Notes: generated from the sequence alone by a model not told the origin. Shown: positions 1 through 9,274, numbered from the stretch's first letter. The stretch: 64,000 bases of DNA from JAOXRU01 sp965247735 (GCA_965247735.1 CBDFHN010000002.1:3658001-3722000); one strand, 5' to 3'. Made by a program: numbers and translations.

Positions 1-1463
1 ATTTAAACACCCAATTGGCATATGGAGATAAGATAGAATATTCCTTGTTTTCCTATTTTGCTAAAATCAATTATAATTTTGATAGTAAATATTTGTTTTC
101 TGCAACCTTACGTCGTGATGGTACTTCAAAATTATTGAATAATAGGTGGGGAACTTTCCCAGCTTTATCCGCTGGATGGAAAATATCTGAGGAAGACTTT
201 TTTAATAAAGAAGGCTTAGTTTCTACATTAAAATTAAGAACAGGTTGGGGAATTACTGGAAATCAAGATATCCCTGCTTATCAGACCATTTCTGGATTTA
301 ATAGCAATCCATACTATTCTAATTATGCATTAGATGGTTCACAAAATAATACCCAAAGAGGATTTACACTTTCTAGAGTAGCAAATCCAGATTTAAAATG
401 GGAAACAACTACGCAGTTTAATGTAGGACTAGATGTAGGATTATTGGAAAATGCACTGAATTTATCAGTGGACTATTTTTCTAAAAAGACAGAAGATCTG
501 TTGTTGCTAAAAACGTTACCTCAAGATATTGCTGGAATAACAAATAGAGGGCAATGGTCTAATGTGGGAGAAATGGAGAACAAAGGTTTTGAACTTTCTG
601 CAGATTATCAAAGTGATAGAAGTAAGGATTTTAATTTTAATGTTGGTGTTAATCTATCAGTAATTAGAAATAAGCTAGTTGAACTGGAAGATGGTCTTGA
701 TTTTATAGAAACTGATCCTTCTGTACTACATGAAACTAATTTTGATCAAGCTACTTCTAGAACGGCAGTAGGGCAACCTATAGCTTCTTTTTATGGGCAT
801 GTGGTATCGGGTATTTTTCAATCAGATGCAGCAGCAACAGCAAATACAAGTCAGCCAGACGCTGTAGCCGGAGATTTTATATTTGAAGATATAAATGGGG
901 ATGGCGCAATTAATGACGATGATAGAACATTTATAGGTTCGCCACATGCTGATTTTACCTATGGAATTAATTTTTCAGGAAATTATAAAGCTTTTGATTT
1001 TACTTTATTTTTTCAAGGTTCTCAAGGCAATGATATTTATGATTTGTCTCGTTATTATAGCGATTTTTTTGACCTCGCTAATTATAACAAAAGCGAACGT
1101 ATTTTGGATGCTTGGTCTCCACAAAATACAGGATCTGGCTTAGCAAGAGTATCATTAAACGACCCAAATAATAATATTCGTCCTTCGTCTTATTATGTTC
1201 AGGATGGTTCTTATTTACGTTTAAAAACGCTTCAGGTAGGATATTCATTTTCAACACGAATTGCAGAAAAGATAAAAGCATCTAAAATTAGAATATATCT
1301 AGAAACGTACAATCTTTTTACTATTACGGGATATAAAGGCTTGGATCCAGAGATTGGACTACAAAATTATGATTCTGATGATCGTAATTTAGATATAGGT
1401 GTAGATAGAGGTATTTATCCAAGTTCACAAACCTTCACTTTAGGGCTTAATTTAAATTTTTAA
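1..1463 (+). CDS. SusC/RagA-family TonB-linked outer membrane receptor, C-terminal part
   Basis: This is the C-terminal ~487 residues of a SusC-type TonB-dependent transporter; the frame is open to the left edge of the window, so the plug, carboxypeptidase-like domain and signal peptide lie outside. The visible part is barrel-type sequence with alternating aromatic strands, a late FEDINGDGAINDDDR stretch typical of SusC barrels, and a terminal phenylalanine (LGLNLNF). With the SusD partner starting 10 nt downstream it would import an oligosaccharide or related glycan across the outer membrane. The substrate cannot be read from the sequence; the phosphodiester enzymes that follow hint at a phosphate-linked glycan (inference). 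Confidence 0.95.
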   Translation, partial: LNTQLAYGDKIEYSLFSYFAKINYNFDSKYLFSATLRRDGTSKLLNNRWGTFPALSAGWKISEEDFFNKEGLVSTLKLRTGWGITGNQDIPAYQTISGFNSNPYYSNYALDGSQNNTQRGFTLSRVANPDLKWETTTQFNVGLDVGLLENALNLSVDYFSKKTEDLLLLKTLPQDIAGITNRGQWSNVGEMENKGFELSADYQSDRSKDFNFNVGVNLSVIRNKLVELEDGLDFIETDPSVLHETNFDQATSRTAVGQPIASFYGHVVSGIFQSDAAATANTSQPDAVAGDFIFEDINGDGAINDDDRTFIGSPHADFTYGINFSGNYKAFDFTLFFQGSQGNDIYDLSRYYSDFFDLANYNKSERILDAWSPQNTGSGLARVSLNDPNNNIRPSSYYVQDGSYLRLKTLQVGYSFSTRIAEKIKASKIRIYLETYNLFTITGYKGLDPEIGLQNYDSDDRNLDIGVDRGIYPSSQTFTLGLNLNF

Positions 1464-1473
1464 AAAAGGAAAG

Positions 1474-3129
1474 ATGAAAAAAATAATATATATCATGCTT
1501 GTAATGGGAGTTGTTTTTACTTCCTGTAATGATGAGTTTTTAGAGAAGAACCCTTATGGGGAATTGACGGAAAATGAAGTGGCCTTACCTGAGAATATCG
1601 AAGGATTAGTAATATCTGCTTATAGTATATTAAACGGACAAGGAAATGAAGCATCTAACGCCTTTAATTCTCCTGCTTCTAATTGGAGTTTTGGTGATGT
1701 ATTGTCCGATGATGCCTATAAAGGTGGTGGTGGTACTGGAGACCAAAACCAGATACATAGAATGGAAATTTACACAACCGATCCACAAATTATTGATGTT
1801 AGTCAAAAATGGGGTGTGCTGTATGAAGGTGTAAAACGTGCCAATACAGCTTTAGGAGTATTAGATGCTGCAACCGAATTAGATGAGGATTTAAAAACCC
1901 AGCGGATTGCTGAAATGCGTTTTCTAAGAGGTCATTTTTATTTTGAATTAAAAAAAATCTACAATAGAATTTCTTATATAGATGAAAAAGGAGCGTACTT
2001 CTCTAATACAACAATTACTCCAGAAGAAGTTTGGGCAAAAATAGAAGCGGATTTTAATGCAGCTTTTGAAGTATTACCTAATACTGCAATTGGGCGACCA
2101 TCAAAATGGGCAGCAAAAGCATATTTATGTAAAGCGCTGCTTTTTCAAGGAAAGTGGCAAGAAGCTAATACGGCAGCTGATGAAGTTATTGCTAATGGTG
2201 GATATGATTTAGCACCTAATTTTAATGAAGTTTTCTTACCTGAAAATGATAATGGTACTGAAGTTATTTTTGCAGTGCAATATTCTATAAATGATGGTTC
2301 TCCTAGAAATTATAATGGTTCTATTGGAGATCGTTTAATTCCACCTGGTGGCCCTAGATATCCAGGATATGGCTTTTTAAGACCTTCACAAAATTTGATA
2401 AATTCATATAAAACAGATGCTACGGGTTTTCCTGAACTAGATAATATAGATTTAACAGCGGCAGATACTGTAGATCCAAGATTGGATGTTACTGTTGGTA
2501 GGCCAGGCATACCTTATAAAGATTTAGGCATTAACTACGAAGCGGATTGGGCTAGAGATTTGCCTACTTATGGGCCTTATGGTCCTAAAAAGAGAGTCTT
2601 ATCTGCAAACGATCCTAATTATTTAACATCATGGCCCTATGTTACGGCTGCCAATTATCTTGTAATTAGATATGCCGACTTGTTGCTTTGGAAAGCAGAG
2701 GCGGCAATAGAATTGGGTAATTTAGATGATGGAAGAACCTATATCAATTTGGTGAGAAATAGAGCTAAAACAGGGAATTACATTAAAAACCTAGATGATA
2801 CTGCTGATGCAGGTAATTATATGGTGGAGACCTACAACTCAGCTTTTGGCTCTAAAGATGAAGCAACAACGGCATTAAGAACAGAAAGACGTTTGGAAAT
2901 GGCTCATGAAGGACATCGTTTTTTCGATTTGGTAAGATGGGGAGTTGCAGGAAATGTAATTAATACGTACTTGGAGAAAGAAAAAGTAACAAGAGGTTAT
3001 TTAACCGGTGTGACATTTGTAGTTGGAAAGCATGAATACATGCCAATTCCACAAAATCAAATAGATGCTAAGGCAAATGACGAGGCTGGTAATCCTTTAC
3101 CAGCTACAACTCAAAACCCAGGATATTAA
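1474..3129 (+). CDS. SusD/RagB-family nutrient-binding outer membrane lipoprotein
   Basis: 551 residues, the usual length for SusD proteins. A lipoprotein signal with lipobox (VFTSC, Cys17) is followed by the typical NDEFLEKNPYGE start of mature SusD. The C-terminal hallmark RTERRLEMAHEGHRFFDLVRWG is present at about residue 470, and the protein ends with the usual MPIPQNQID region. SusD binds the glycan at the cell surface and caps the SusC channel. The gene starts 10 nt after susC, so the two are co-transcribed and form a pair. ATG start, with an AAAGGAAAG stretch just upstream. Confidence 0.96.
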   Translation: MKKIIYIMLVMGVVFTSCNDEFLEKNPYGELTENEVALPENIEGLVISAYSILNGQGNEASNAFNSPASNWSFGDVLSDDAYKGGGGTGDQNQIHRMEIYTTDPQIIDVSQKWGVLYEGVKRANTALGVLDAATELDEDLKTQRIAEMRFLRGHFYFELKKIYNRISYIDEKGAYFSNTTITPEEVWAKIEADFNAAFEVLPNTAIGRPSKWAAKAYLCKALLFQGKWQEANTAADEVIANGGYDLAPNFNEVFLPENDNGTEVIFAVQYSINDGSPRNYNGSIGDRLIPPGGPRYPGYGFLRPSQNLINSYKTDATGFPELDNIDLTAADTVDPRLDVTVGRPGIPYKDLGINYEADWARDLPTYGPYGPKKRVLSANDPNYLTSWPYVTAANYLVIRYADLLLWKAEAAIELGNLDDGRTYINLVRNRAKTGNYIKNLDDTADAGNYMVETYNSAFGSKDEATTALRTERRLEMAHEGHRFFDLVRWGVAGNVINTYLEKEKVTRGYLTGVTFVVGKHEYMPIPQNQIDAKANDEAGNPLPATTQNPGY

Positions 3130-3211
3130 CTTCTATTTTTGAGTTAGTTAAAGTAACAGGGCTAAAATTATTTTGGTTTTAGAACTGTTACTTTTTTATA
3201 ATTATGGCTTT

Positions 3212-4819
3212 ATGAGTAAAAATAATCAAAAAATAGTGTTTTTAGCTTTAGTGTTGATTCTAAATTCCTGTGCTAAGAAAGTAGAAGTTTTACAAGATCT
3301 TACACTAGGGAAAGATAAACTTAAACAAGTAATCAATGGCACAAATTTAACCGAAGGAGTTACGTTTTATCATGTAAAAAGAGGATCGGTTTCCGGAAAT
3401 GATTTTTATACGCTTTCTAGTGGTATTATTTCCAAGAACGATGAAAGAATATTAGTAAAACGATTAGATTCATTGGGTATTTCTTCAAGAATAGAAAAAG
3501 CAGCAGAGAATGGGCCACATGGAGAATTTTTAGGGAATATTGTTAGAATAGGAAAATATAAGACAGAAACGGAAGCAAAAGTAAAAGCTTTAGCCCTAGA
3601 AGAGAGAAATATACCAATGGCAATTCGGTATACTGCTGAAGATGGAAATGCTACCTCTGGACCTTTTGAAATAAGTATTCTAGAAGTGGATTTTAAAGTG
3701 TTTGAGGGTAAAATAATTTCTAGTCTAGGACATGATAAAATACAAGAAAAAGAAACTACATCAGCAATAGTAACCTCGAATAATGCTATTGCAGGTGTTA
3801 ATGCTGGTTTTTTTGCATGGAGAGAAAAAGTAGGTACCATTGGCGATCCAGCTGGAATTTCAATTATTGATGGAGAATTAGTTAGTGAGGCTACAAATGG
3901 ACGGGCAGCATTGATTATAGATAATAATGGTGTAAATAACGTTTATGTAGCTCATAATGTAAGGACAAACATAAGTTTACAACTTCAAGACACTACAATT
4001 GCCATTGATGGAATCAATAGAAAGCCTGGTTTAATATTGAACTGTGGTAATGGAACTAGAGTACCGATACATGATTTTGTATGTGAAAATCCGAATGAGT
4101 TAATTGTTTTTAACTCTTTTTATGGAAAGCAAAGTGCCACCGGAACTGGAATGGAATTTTTGGTAAACGAACAAGGAGGAATAATGGCAGTTCATCAAAA
4201 TAGAGGTAGTGATATTCCAAAAAATGGTATAGTAATACAGGCTACTGGGAGTTATGTTTCACTACTAAATTCTTTAATAACAAAAGAATCAATAGTAAAA
4301 GTGAAAACAGAAGTACTGAGTGATGAAGGAATTATTCCTTTAAAAAAAGGGGTTTATGCAATCAATGGTGGGCCAACACTGATTGAAAAAGGAAAACTAG
4401 ATGTTGCTGCACGATATAAAGAAGGTTGGGAGACGCATTTTTCAAATTTGAATGTTACAGACGAGTTTGTTGATAAAAAAGATAAGGCTTCTGTTAGTGA
4501 TAGTGAAGGAAAAGACCGTTCTGGATTTTATCATGGTTGGGTAGTACGGAGACACCCTAGAACGGCGATTGGTATCACAAAAGACCAAAAAGTATATATT
4601 GCTGTTGTTTATGGCAGGCAACCGAAAATTACTGCTGGTGCCTCGGTTACAGAAATGGCTACACTTATGAAAAGTTTAGGTGCGTATGATGCATTTAATT
4701 TGGATGGAGGTGGTTCTACGATGATGATTGTAAATGGAGAGAAAACAGGAAAGTCATCAGACGCCAATGGAGAGCGTGCTGTTGGTGATGCCTTATTAAT
4801 TATGAAATGGGTCTCTTAG
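3212..4819 (+). CDS. phosphodiester glycosidase (NAGPA family) lipoprotein with SPOR-like N-terminal region
   Basis: 535 residues from the ATG at 3212; an upstream in-frame start at 3173 would put 13 extra residues before a good lipoprotein signal (lipobox LNSC), so I prefer 3212. Residues about 60-150 look like a SPOR-type repeat (IVRIGKYKTETEAKVKALAL). The rest matches the NAGPA/phosphodiester glycosidase family: AGVNAGFFAW, the ATGSYVSLL region, YAINGGPTLIEKG, RHPRTAIGITKDQKVYIAVV and FNLDGGGSTMM. Family members hydrolyse sugar-1-phosphodiester bonds, as the lysosomal uncovering enzyme does. It follows susD by about 80 nt and probably belongs to the same locus. Substrate unknown. Confidence 0.85.
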   Translation: MSKNNQKIVFLALVLILNSCAKKVEVLQDLTLGKDKLKQVINGTNLTEGVTFYHVKRGSVSGNDFYTLSSGIISKNDERILVKRLDSLGISSRIEKAAENGPHGEFLGNIVRIGKYKTETEAKVKALALEERNIPMAIRYTAEDGNATSGPFEISILEVDFKVFEGKIISSLGHDKIQEKETTSAIVTSNNAIAGVNAGFFAWREKVGTIGDPAGISIIDGELVSEATNGRAALIIDNNGVNNVYVAHNVRTNISLQLQDTTIAIDGINRKPGLILNCGNGTRVPIHDFVCENPNELIVFNSFYGKQSATGTGMEFLVNEQGGIMAVHQNRGSDIPKNGIVIQATGSYVSLLNSLITKESIVKVKTEVLSDEGIIPLKKGVYAINGGPTLIEKGKLDVAARYKEGWETHFSNLNVTDEFVDKKDKASVSDSEGKDRSGFYHGWVVRRHPRTAIGITKDQKVYIAVVYGRQPKITAGASVTEMATLMKSLGAYDAFNLDGGGSTMMIVNGEKTGKSSDANGERAVGDALLIMKWVS

Positions 4820-4933
4820 AAGTATTAGCTGAGAAAAATCGTAGTTTCATCAACTTCAATAAAAAACATAAAAATATTTTGAGTAATGATTAATGGCGAA
4901 CAATAGGTAAGCTCTAAAATAACATACAAACGA

Positions 4934-5875
4934 ATGAAAAAAAACATACATCTTTTTAGTCTAGTAGTATTGCTCTTATTTATTAACTGTAAAAAAGCAG
5001 AAGATTCTGTACATAAAGATAAGATAAACGTGGTGTCCAAAACCACTTCTATTGCAGATAAGATTGCTAATTTAATGGATTCTAATAATAAAGATATTAT
5101 TGTAGTTGCACATAGAGGAGATTGGAGAAATGCACCTGAAAACTCATTACAAGCCATTAGAAATTGTATAGATATGGGAGTTGACATGGTTGAAATTGAC
5201 ATTATGGAAACTAAAGATGGTGAATTGGTTTTAATGCATGATAAAACGCTGGATAGAACTACAACAGGTAAAGGGTATGTAAAAGATTGGACTTTGGATT
5301 CCTTAATGACCTTGAAACTACTTGATGGGTTGGGTATTGCTACAGCACATAAAATTCCGACACTTAAACAAGCATTAGACTTAACTAAGGATAAGATTTT
5401 AGTGAATTTGGATAAAAGTTATCACATTTTTGATAAATGTTATGCAGTTATAATAGCAACAAAAACACAAGATCAAGTAATTATTAAAGGAACAAAAACT
5501 AAAACAGAAGTAGAAAAAGAGTTTGGAAAATATTTGGATAAAGTACTTTTTATGCCAGTAGTGCGTCTTCCAAATAATGACGCTAAAGCAACAGTAGCTG
5601 CCTATATGAAAACTGATGTGCCTGTAGCCATAGAATTTGTATTGGAAAATGATAGCCTTAGGATGATAGAAGATTTTAAGAGCATTAGAGCTGCTGGAAC
5701 TAGTATCTGGGTTAATTCTCTTTGGTCAAGACTTTGTGGAGGACATGATGATGAAAAAGCGGCATTAAATATAGAAGAATACCAATGGTATATAGATCAT
5801 GATATTGATATTATCCAAACCGATAGACCCAAATTATTGATTGAATATTTAAGAAGGAAAGGATTGCACAATTAA
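4934..5875 (+). CDS. glycerophosphodiester phosphodiesterase family lipoprotein
   Basis: 313 residues with a short lipoprotein signal (lipobox INC, Cys19). GDPD hallmarks are clear: VVAHRGDWRNAPENSLQAI, then MVEIDIMETKDGELVLMHD with the metal-binding E-x-D and the catalytic HD, and the late IIQTDRPKLLIEYL. Such enzymes release glycerol-3-phosphate or an alcohol from glycerophosphodiesters; as a lipoprotein it would act outside the cytoplasm. It lies about 110 nt after the NAGPA-like glycosidase on the same strand, which suggests a shared job on a phosphodiester-linked polymer or on phospholipid head groups (inference). Confidence 0.92.
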   Translation: MKKNIHLFSLVVLLLFINCKKAEDSVHKDKINVVSKTTSIADKIANLMDSNNKDIIVVAHRGDWRNAPENSLQAIRNCIDMGVDMVEIDIMETKDGELVLMHDKTLDRTTTGKGYVKDWTLDSLMTLKLLDGLGIATAHKIPTLKQALDLTKDKILVNLDKSYHIFDKCYAVIIATKTQDQVIIKGTKTKTEVEKEFGKYLDKVLFMPVVRLPNNDAKATVAAYMKTDVPVAIEFVLENDSLRMIEDFKSIRAAGTSIWVNSLWSRLCGGHDDEKAALNIEEYQWYIDHDIDIIQTDRPKLLIEYLRRKGLHN

Positions 5876-5960
5876 ACTCAGGAATCTTGATTTGCACTTT
5901 CTTTGATTGTATTTATATGATCAGAATACAAAATGTATTTAGCTAATTTGTTTGTTAAGC

Positions 5961-5993
5961 GGATGGTTTTCTTAGGGATTATCATCCTTTTTT
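5961..5993. terminator. possible terminator between GDPD gene and M28 peptidase gene
   Basis: GGATG (5961-5965) can pair with CATCC (5983-5987) across a long loop and is followed on the + strand by a run of T. It lies between two convergent genes, where a terminator is expected, but the stem is short. Confidence 0.35.
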
Positions 5994-6014
5994 CTTATAA
6001 ATTCCTTTAGAATA

Positions 6015-6923
6015 TCACAGTTTTTTTACAGTTTCATATACTTGGGAAATCACTAAACTCAACTTTTCAATATTGATAGTTTCTAGTTTATCTCCAGCAG
6101 TATGGTAGTTTTTGTTTCTATAAAAAGCCGTGTTGGTAATCATTACAGCTTCATAATTAAATTTCCAATAGTTAAGATGATCAGAAAAATCTATGCCTGG
6201 TACTGAGGATGATCCTTTAAATGTTTTGGTATGGATCAGGGCAGTTTTTTTCATAAGGGAATCTAGTTGTGTTCCAAATTCACCACTTTTTTCACTTTTC
6301 ACTACGGTGATAAAATTTCCTTTAGTTCCATAAAGTTGTTCCATACCAGCTATTGGGTATTCTTGAGAATTGGGAGCATCATCAAAAAAACCAATGCTTT
6401 CTAAGCAAATCATGCCTTTTACTGGAATATTATTGTCGTATAGGGATTTGGCATGAATAAAGCTTCCCATTTTTTCTGTTCTAAAAAATGGAGGTTCTTC
6501 TAAGGTATAGGCAACAAAATCTATTCTATAGTTTAGCTTTTCTTTTGATAATAACCGGGCTAGTTCTAATAAACCAACTACACCACTTGCATTATCATCT
6601 GCACCTTCTTGATCACCAGCAACATCATAATGTGCGCCAATAATTAACCTTGTACTATGTTCGGTACCTATAGATCCTATTACGTTTTTGTATTGAGTAT
6701 TATTAACAGCGTAGTTTTGGTAGTTGACGGAATCGCAAACTTTAGCGAGTTCTGTATTGATATATGCCGCTACAGTATTTAGTGTTTTTATATTCTTGTA
6801 ATTTCGGCTTTTTTCTGTTTTTGTAATTGCAATTAAATCGGTTTTTATTCTTGAATCGCTTTTGTCCTGAGAATTGCAGGAGCTAAATACAATTGATAAA
6901 AAAAGGAGTATATAAAGTTTCAT
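6015..6923 (-). CDS. M28-family zinc metallopeptidase, lipoprotein
   Basis: 302 residues. The N-terminus is a lipoprotein signal (VFSSC, Cys16, then NSQDKSD). The M28 core is visible: IIGAHYD (first zinc His/Asp), GADDNASGVVGLLELAR (bridging Asp), YTLEEPPFF (catalytic Glu-Glu), a later GIDFSDHLNYW with Asp/His, and FYRNKNYHTAGDKLETINIEKL near the end. This family contains aminopeptidases and glutaminyl-cyclase-like enzymes; the exact substrate is unknown. It is transcribed towards the convergent GDPD gene and seems to be a single-gene unit. Confidence 0.9.
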   Translation of the reverse strand: MKLYILLFLSIVFSSCNSQDKSDSRIKTDLIAITKTEKSRNYKNIKTLNTVAAYINTELAKVCDSVNYQNYAVNNTQYKNVIGSIGTEHSTRLIIGAHYDVAGDQEGADDNASGVVGLLELARLLSKEKLNYRIDFVAYTLEEPPFFRTEKMGSFIHAKSLYDNNIPVKGMICLESIGFFDDAPNSQEYPIAGMEQLYGTKGNFITVVKSEKSGEFGTQLDSLMKKTALIHTKTFKGSSSVPGIDFSDHLNYWKFNYEAVMITNTAFYRNKNYHTAGDKLETINIEKLSLVISQVYETVKKL

Positions 6924-6994
6924 TAGTTGTCTGTTATTAGTGCAATTTAAGAAATTAATCGCTGAAACCGATTAGGACAGTATATTTTGAAAAC

Positions 6995-7077
6995 GAGACT
7001 GGGCTGAGGGATAGCAGCATTGTTGGAGCGCTCTGAAAGACGCGACTGCGAAAGCCCGACCTGAAAGGGCAGCTCGT
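6995..7077. repeat. GC-rich structured intergenic block, repeat-like
   Basis: This ~80-nt stretch is far richer in G+C than its surroundings and full of short complementary words: GGGCT (7001-7005) with AGCCC (7053-7057), GCCC with GGGC (around 7054-7070), and GAGC (7026-7029) with GCTC (7072-7075). It lies between the starts and ends of two minus-strand genes and encodes no protein. I read it as a dispersed extragenic stem-loop element or a small structured RNA, not as coding DNA. The reading comes from composition and pairing only. Confidence 0.4.
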
Positions 7078-7132
7078 AATAAATAAGTTAAAGAGTTAAT
7101 AAGTTAAAAAGGTAATTGAGAAACATTAGTAT

Positions 7133-7714
7133 TTAACCATGTATAGTCTCCGACTTTCCGTAATTTTTTATAACTACTCCTTCAAATTCTATAAGTTGAT
7201 TCCAACGTTTGTCTACATCAACACCTTCTCCATATTTTCTGGCAAATTTGATAAAAAGCGTATAATGTCCTGCTTCGCTAATCATTAGGTCGTGGTAAAA
7301 CTTTGCTAATTCTGGATCATTAATTTGTGTGGAAAGCAGCTTAAAACGTTCGCAGCTTCTGGCTTCAATCATGGCTGAAAACAGTAGTCTGTCTACAAGT
7401 GCTTGTTGTCTGCTACCGCCTTTTATCATAAATTTATAAAGCTCGTTTACATAACTGTCTTTACGTTCTCGTCCTAGTTTGTAGCCACGTTGTTTTATAA
7501 TATTGTGTACCATCTGAAAATGCTCTATCTCTTCTTTAGCTAAAGCCAGTAATTCCGTAACCAGCTCTTCATGTTCAGAATTTAAGGTAATGATAGAGAT
7601 AGCATTTGTTGCCGCCTTTTGCTCACACCACGCATGATCGGTTAATATTTCTTCAATATTAGATTCTACAATATTAACCCAACGTGGATCGGTTTCTAGT
7701 TTTAAACCAAGCAT
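7133..7714 (-). CDS. miaE: tRNA-(ms2io6A)-hydroxylase MiaE
   Basis: 193 residues, the normal size for this ferritin-like diiron protein. Iron ligands appear as two ExxH pairs: EEIEHFQMVH around residue 85 and SEAGHYTLFIKFA around residue 145, with further helix Glu residues (EARSCERF). MiaE hydroxylates the isopentenyl group of ms2i6A37 in tRNAs reading UNN codons, using O2. It lies 41 nt downstream of the persulfide dioxygenase-rhodanese gene on the same strand and could be read through from it. Confidence 0.93.
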   Translation of the reverse strand: MLGLKLETDPRWVNIVESNIEEILTDHAWCEQKAATNAISIITLNSEHEELVTELLALAKEEIEHFQMVHNIIKQRGYKLGRERKDSYVNELYKFMIKGGSRQQALVDRLLFSAMIEARSCERFKLLSTQINDPELAKFYHDLMISEAGHYTLFIKFARKYGEGVDVDKRWNQLIEFEGVVIKNYGKSETIHG

Positions 7715-7755
7715 TTTTTCTGTTTTTTATAAAGGTAAGCTAAAGTATTAACTTG

Positions 7756-9165
7756 TTATAATGTAGATGGGCATACAAAATCTGTAACAGTAATTCCAGC
7801 TGTTTTTATAGCTCCATAACCACCAGCAATATCTACTAAATTATGTATTCCTCTACTTTTTAAAATAGAAGCAGCAATAATAGAGCGGTATCCACCAGCA
7901 CAATGTACATAAAAAGTGCCTTCCGTTGGGAATTTTGATAAATGCTCGTTAATATTGTCTAAAGCCGTATGTTTTGCATTTTCTACATGCTCTGCTTGGA
8001 ATTCTCCAGGTTTACGAACATCAAAAACAGGAATTGCTGCTTGATCTAACCTTTCTTTAAAAACATCGGCATTGATAGAAGTAATACTATCAGTTTCTTT
8101 TCCAGCAGCTGACCACGCTTCAATACCACCATCTAAATAACCTATAGTATTATCAAAGCCAACCCTGGACAGTCGGGTAATAGTTTCTGCAGTTCTACCT
8201 TCAGGTGTAATTAATAAGATGGGCTGTTTTACATCAGCAATTAATGCACCAACCCATGGTGCAAATCCACCATCAATTCCAATAAAAATAGAGCGGGGTA
8301 TATGGGCTTTTATAAATTCTGTTTGATGGCGAACGTCTAATACAATTGCTCCAGTTTCGTTTGCCAATTGTTCAAAATCGGCTGGTGCCAAAGCTTTTGT
8401 TCCTCTTTCGATGATATCATCAATATCATCATAACCTTCCTTATTCATTTTTACATTAAAAGGGAAGTATTGTGGTGGTGGCATTAAGCCATCAGTAACC
8501 TCTTTTATAAATTCGTCCCTAGACATATCTGCTCTAAGTGCATAATTCATCTTTTTTTGATTGCCAAGGGTATCTACAGTTTCTTTCATCATATTTTTTC
8601 CACAAGCAGAACCGGCACCGTGTGCTGGATATACAATAAGATCGTCATTAAGAGGCATTATTTTTTCCCGAAGACTATCGAATAATAACCCTGCCAACTG
8701 ATCTTGAGTCATATCAGCAGCTTTTTGTGCTAAATCTGGTCTGCCAACATCACCTAAGAATAAAGTGTCTCCGCTAAACAATGCATGGTTGTTACCGTCT
8801 TTATCTTTTAATAAAAAACAACTACTTTCAATAGTATGCCCTGGAGTATGCAATATGGTGATTGTGATATCACCAAGTTTAAATTCTTGATTATCTTTAG
8901 CTATAATAGCATCAAAAGAAGGTGATGCTGTAGGTCCAAAAATAATTGGAGCTCCTGTTTTTTTAGAAAGCGTTACATGTCCACTAACAAAATCAGCATG
9001 GAAGTGGGTTTCAAAAATATATTTGATTTTAGCATTGGCAGCTGCTGCGCTATCTAAATAGGGTTGAATTTCGCGAAGTGGATCAATAATAGCAACTTCT
9101 CCATTACTTTCTATATAATAAGCACCTTGTGCTAAACATCCTGTATATAATTGTTCAATCTTCAT
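7756..9165 (-). CDS. CstB-like persulfide dioxygenase with two rhodanese domains
   Basis: 469 residues from the ATG at 9165 (MKIEQLYTGCLAQGAYYIE, the start usual in this family); an alternative ATG at 9192 adds nine residues. Order: metallo-beta-lactamase fold with THFHADFVSGH and later HTPGHT, SGDTLF and YPAHG iron ligands; then a rhodanese domain whose active-site loop (TPEGRTAE) lacks Cys; then a rhodanese with an intact CAGGYRS loop. This is the layout of CstB, which oxidises persulfides and releases thiosulfate. It has its own promoter with a Crp-type operator (9225-9269). Neighbours are a SulP permease and a Crp/Fnr regulator, which supports a role in sulfide or persulfide handling. Confidence 0.93.
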   Translation of the reverse strand: MKIEQLYTGCLAQGAYYIESNGEVAIIDPLREIQPYLDSAAAANAKIKYIFETHFHADFVSGHVTLSKKTGAPIIFGPTASPSFDAIIAKDNQEFKLGDITITILHTPGHTIESSCFLLKDKDGNNHALFSGDTLFLGDVGRPDLAQKAADMTQDQLAGLLFDSLREKIMPLNDDLIVYPAHGAGSACGKNMMKETVDTLGNQKKMNYALRADMSRDEFIKEVTDGLMPPPQYFPFNVKMNKEGYDDIDDIIERGTKALAPADFEQLANETGAIVLDVRHQTEFIKAHIPRSIFIGIDGGFAPWVGALIADVKQPILLITPEGRTAETITRLSRVGFDNTIGYLDGGIEAWSAAGKETDSITSINADVFKERLDQAAIPVFDVRKPGEFQAEHVENAKHTALDNINEHLSKFPTEGTFYVHCAGGYRSIIAASILKSRGIHNLVDIAGGYGAIKTAGITVTDFVCPSTL

Positions 9166-9224
9166 AAGCTGTTGTTTTTCTTTGTCTGACAATCTTTTCT
9201 TTGAAACGGAATTGATTGTGTGGT

Positions 9225-9269
9225 CAAAGTTATTTATTTTTTTTGCCTTAGCGTGTAACTTGTGTTACA
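9225..9269 (-). promoter_or_regulatory. promoter with Crp/Fnr-type operator upstream of the persulfide dioxygenase gene
   Basis: On the minus strand a -7 box TAACTTTG (9225-9232) fits the Bacteroidota TAnnTTTG pattern. Upstream sits a perfect inverted repeat TGTAAC-TTGT-GTTACA (9254-9269). Its centre is 33 bp upstream of the -7 box centre, so it overlaps the -33 region and lies close to -41 from the predicted transcription start, the usual place for a class II Crp/Fnr activator. The same repeat at the same spacing is found in front of the adjacent Crp/Fnr gene. Confidence 0.75.
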
Positions 9270-9274
9270 AAATA

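Noticed and set aside
3406..3840. 144-codon frame opposite the NAGPA-like gene
   Set aside because: Lies inside a clear gene and has low-complexity composition; a shadow.
4825..5202. 125-codon minus-strand frame opposite the GDPD start
   Set aside because: Overlaps the GDPD signal and catalytic motifs; no recognisable domain.
7081..7110. AAGTTA/AGAGTTA near-repeats as a tandem array
   Set aside because: Only three imperfect short words in AT-rich DNA; not a real array.
7728..7756. TAAC-TT-GTTA near the miaE start as a third Crp operator
   Set aside because: The spacer is 2 nt instead of 4 and it overlaps the stop of the dioxygenase gene; no -7 box at the right distance was found.
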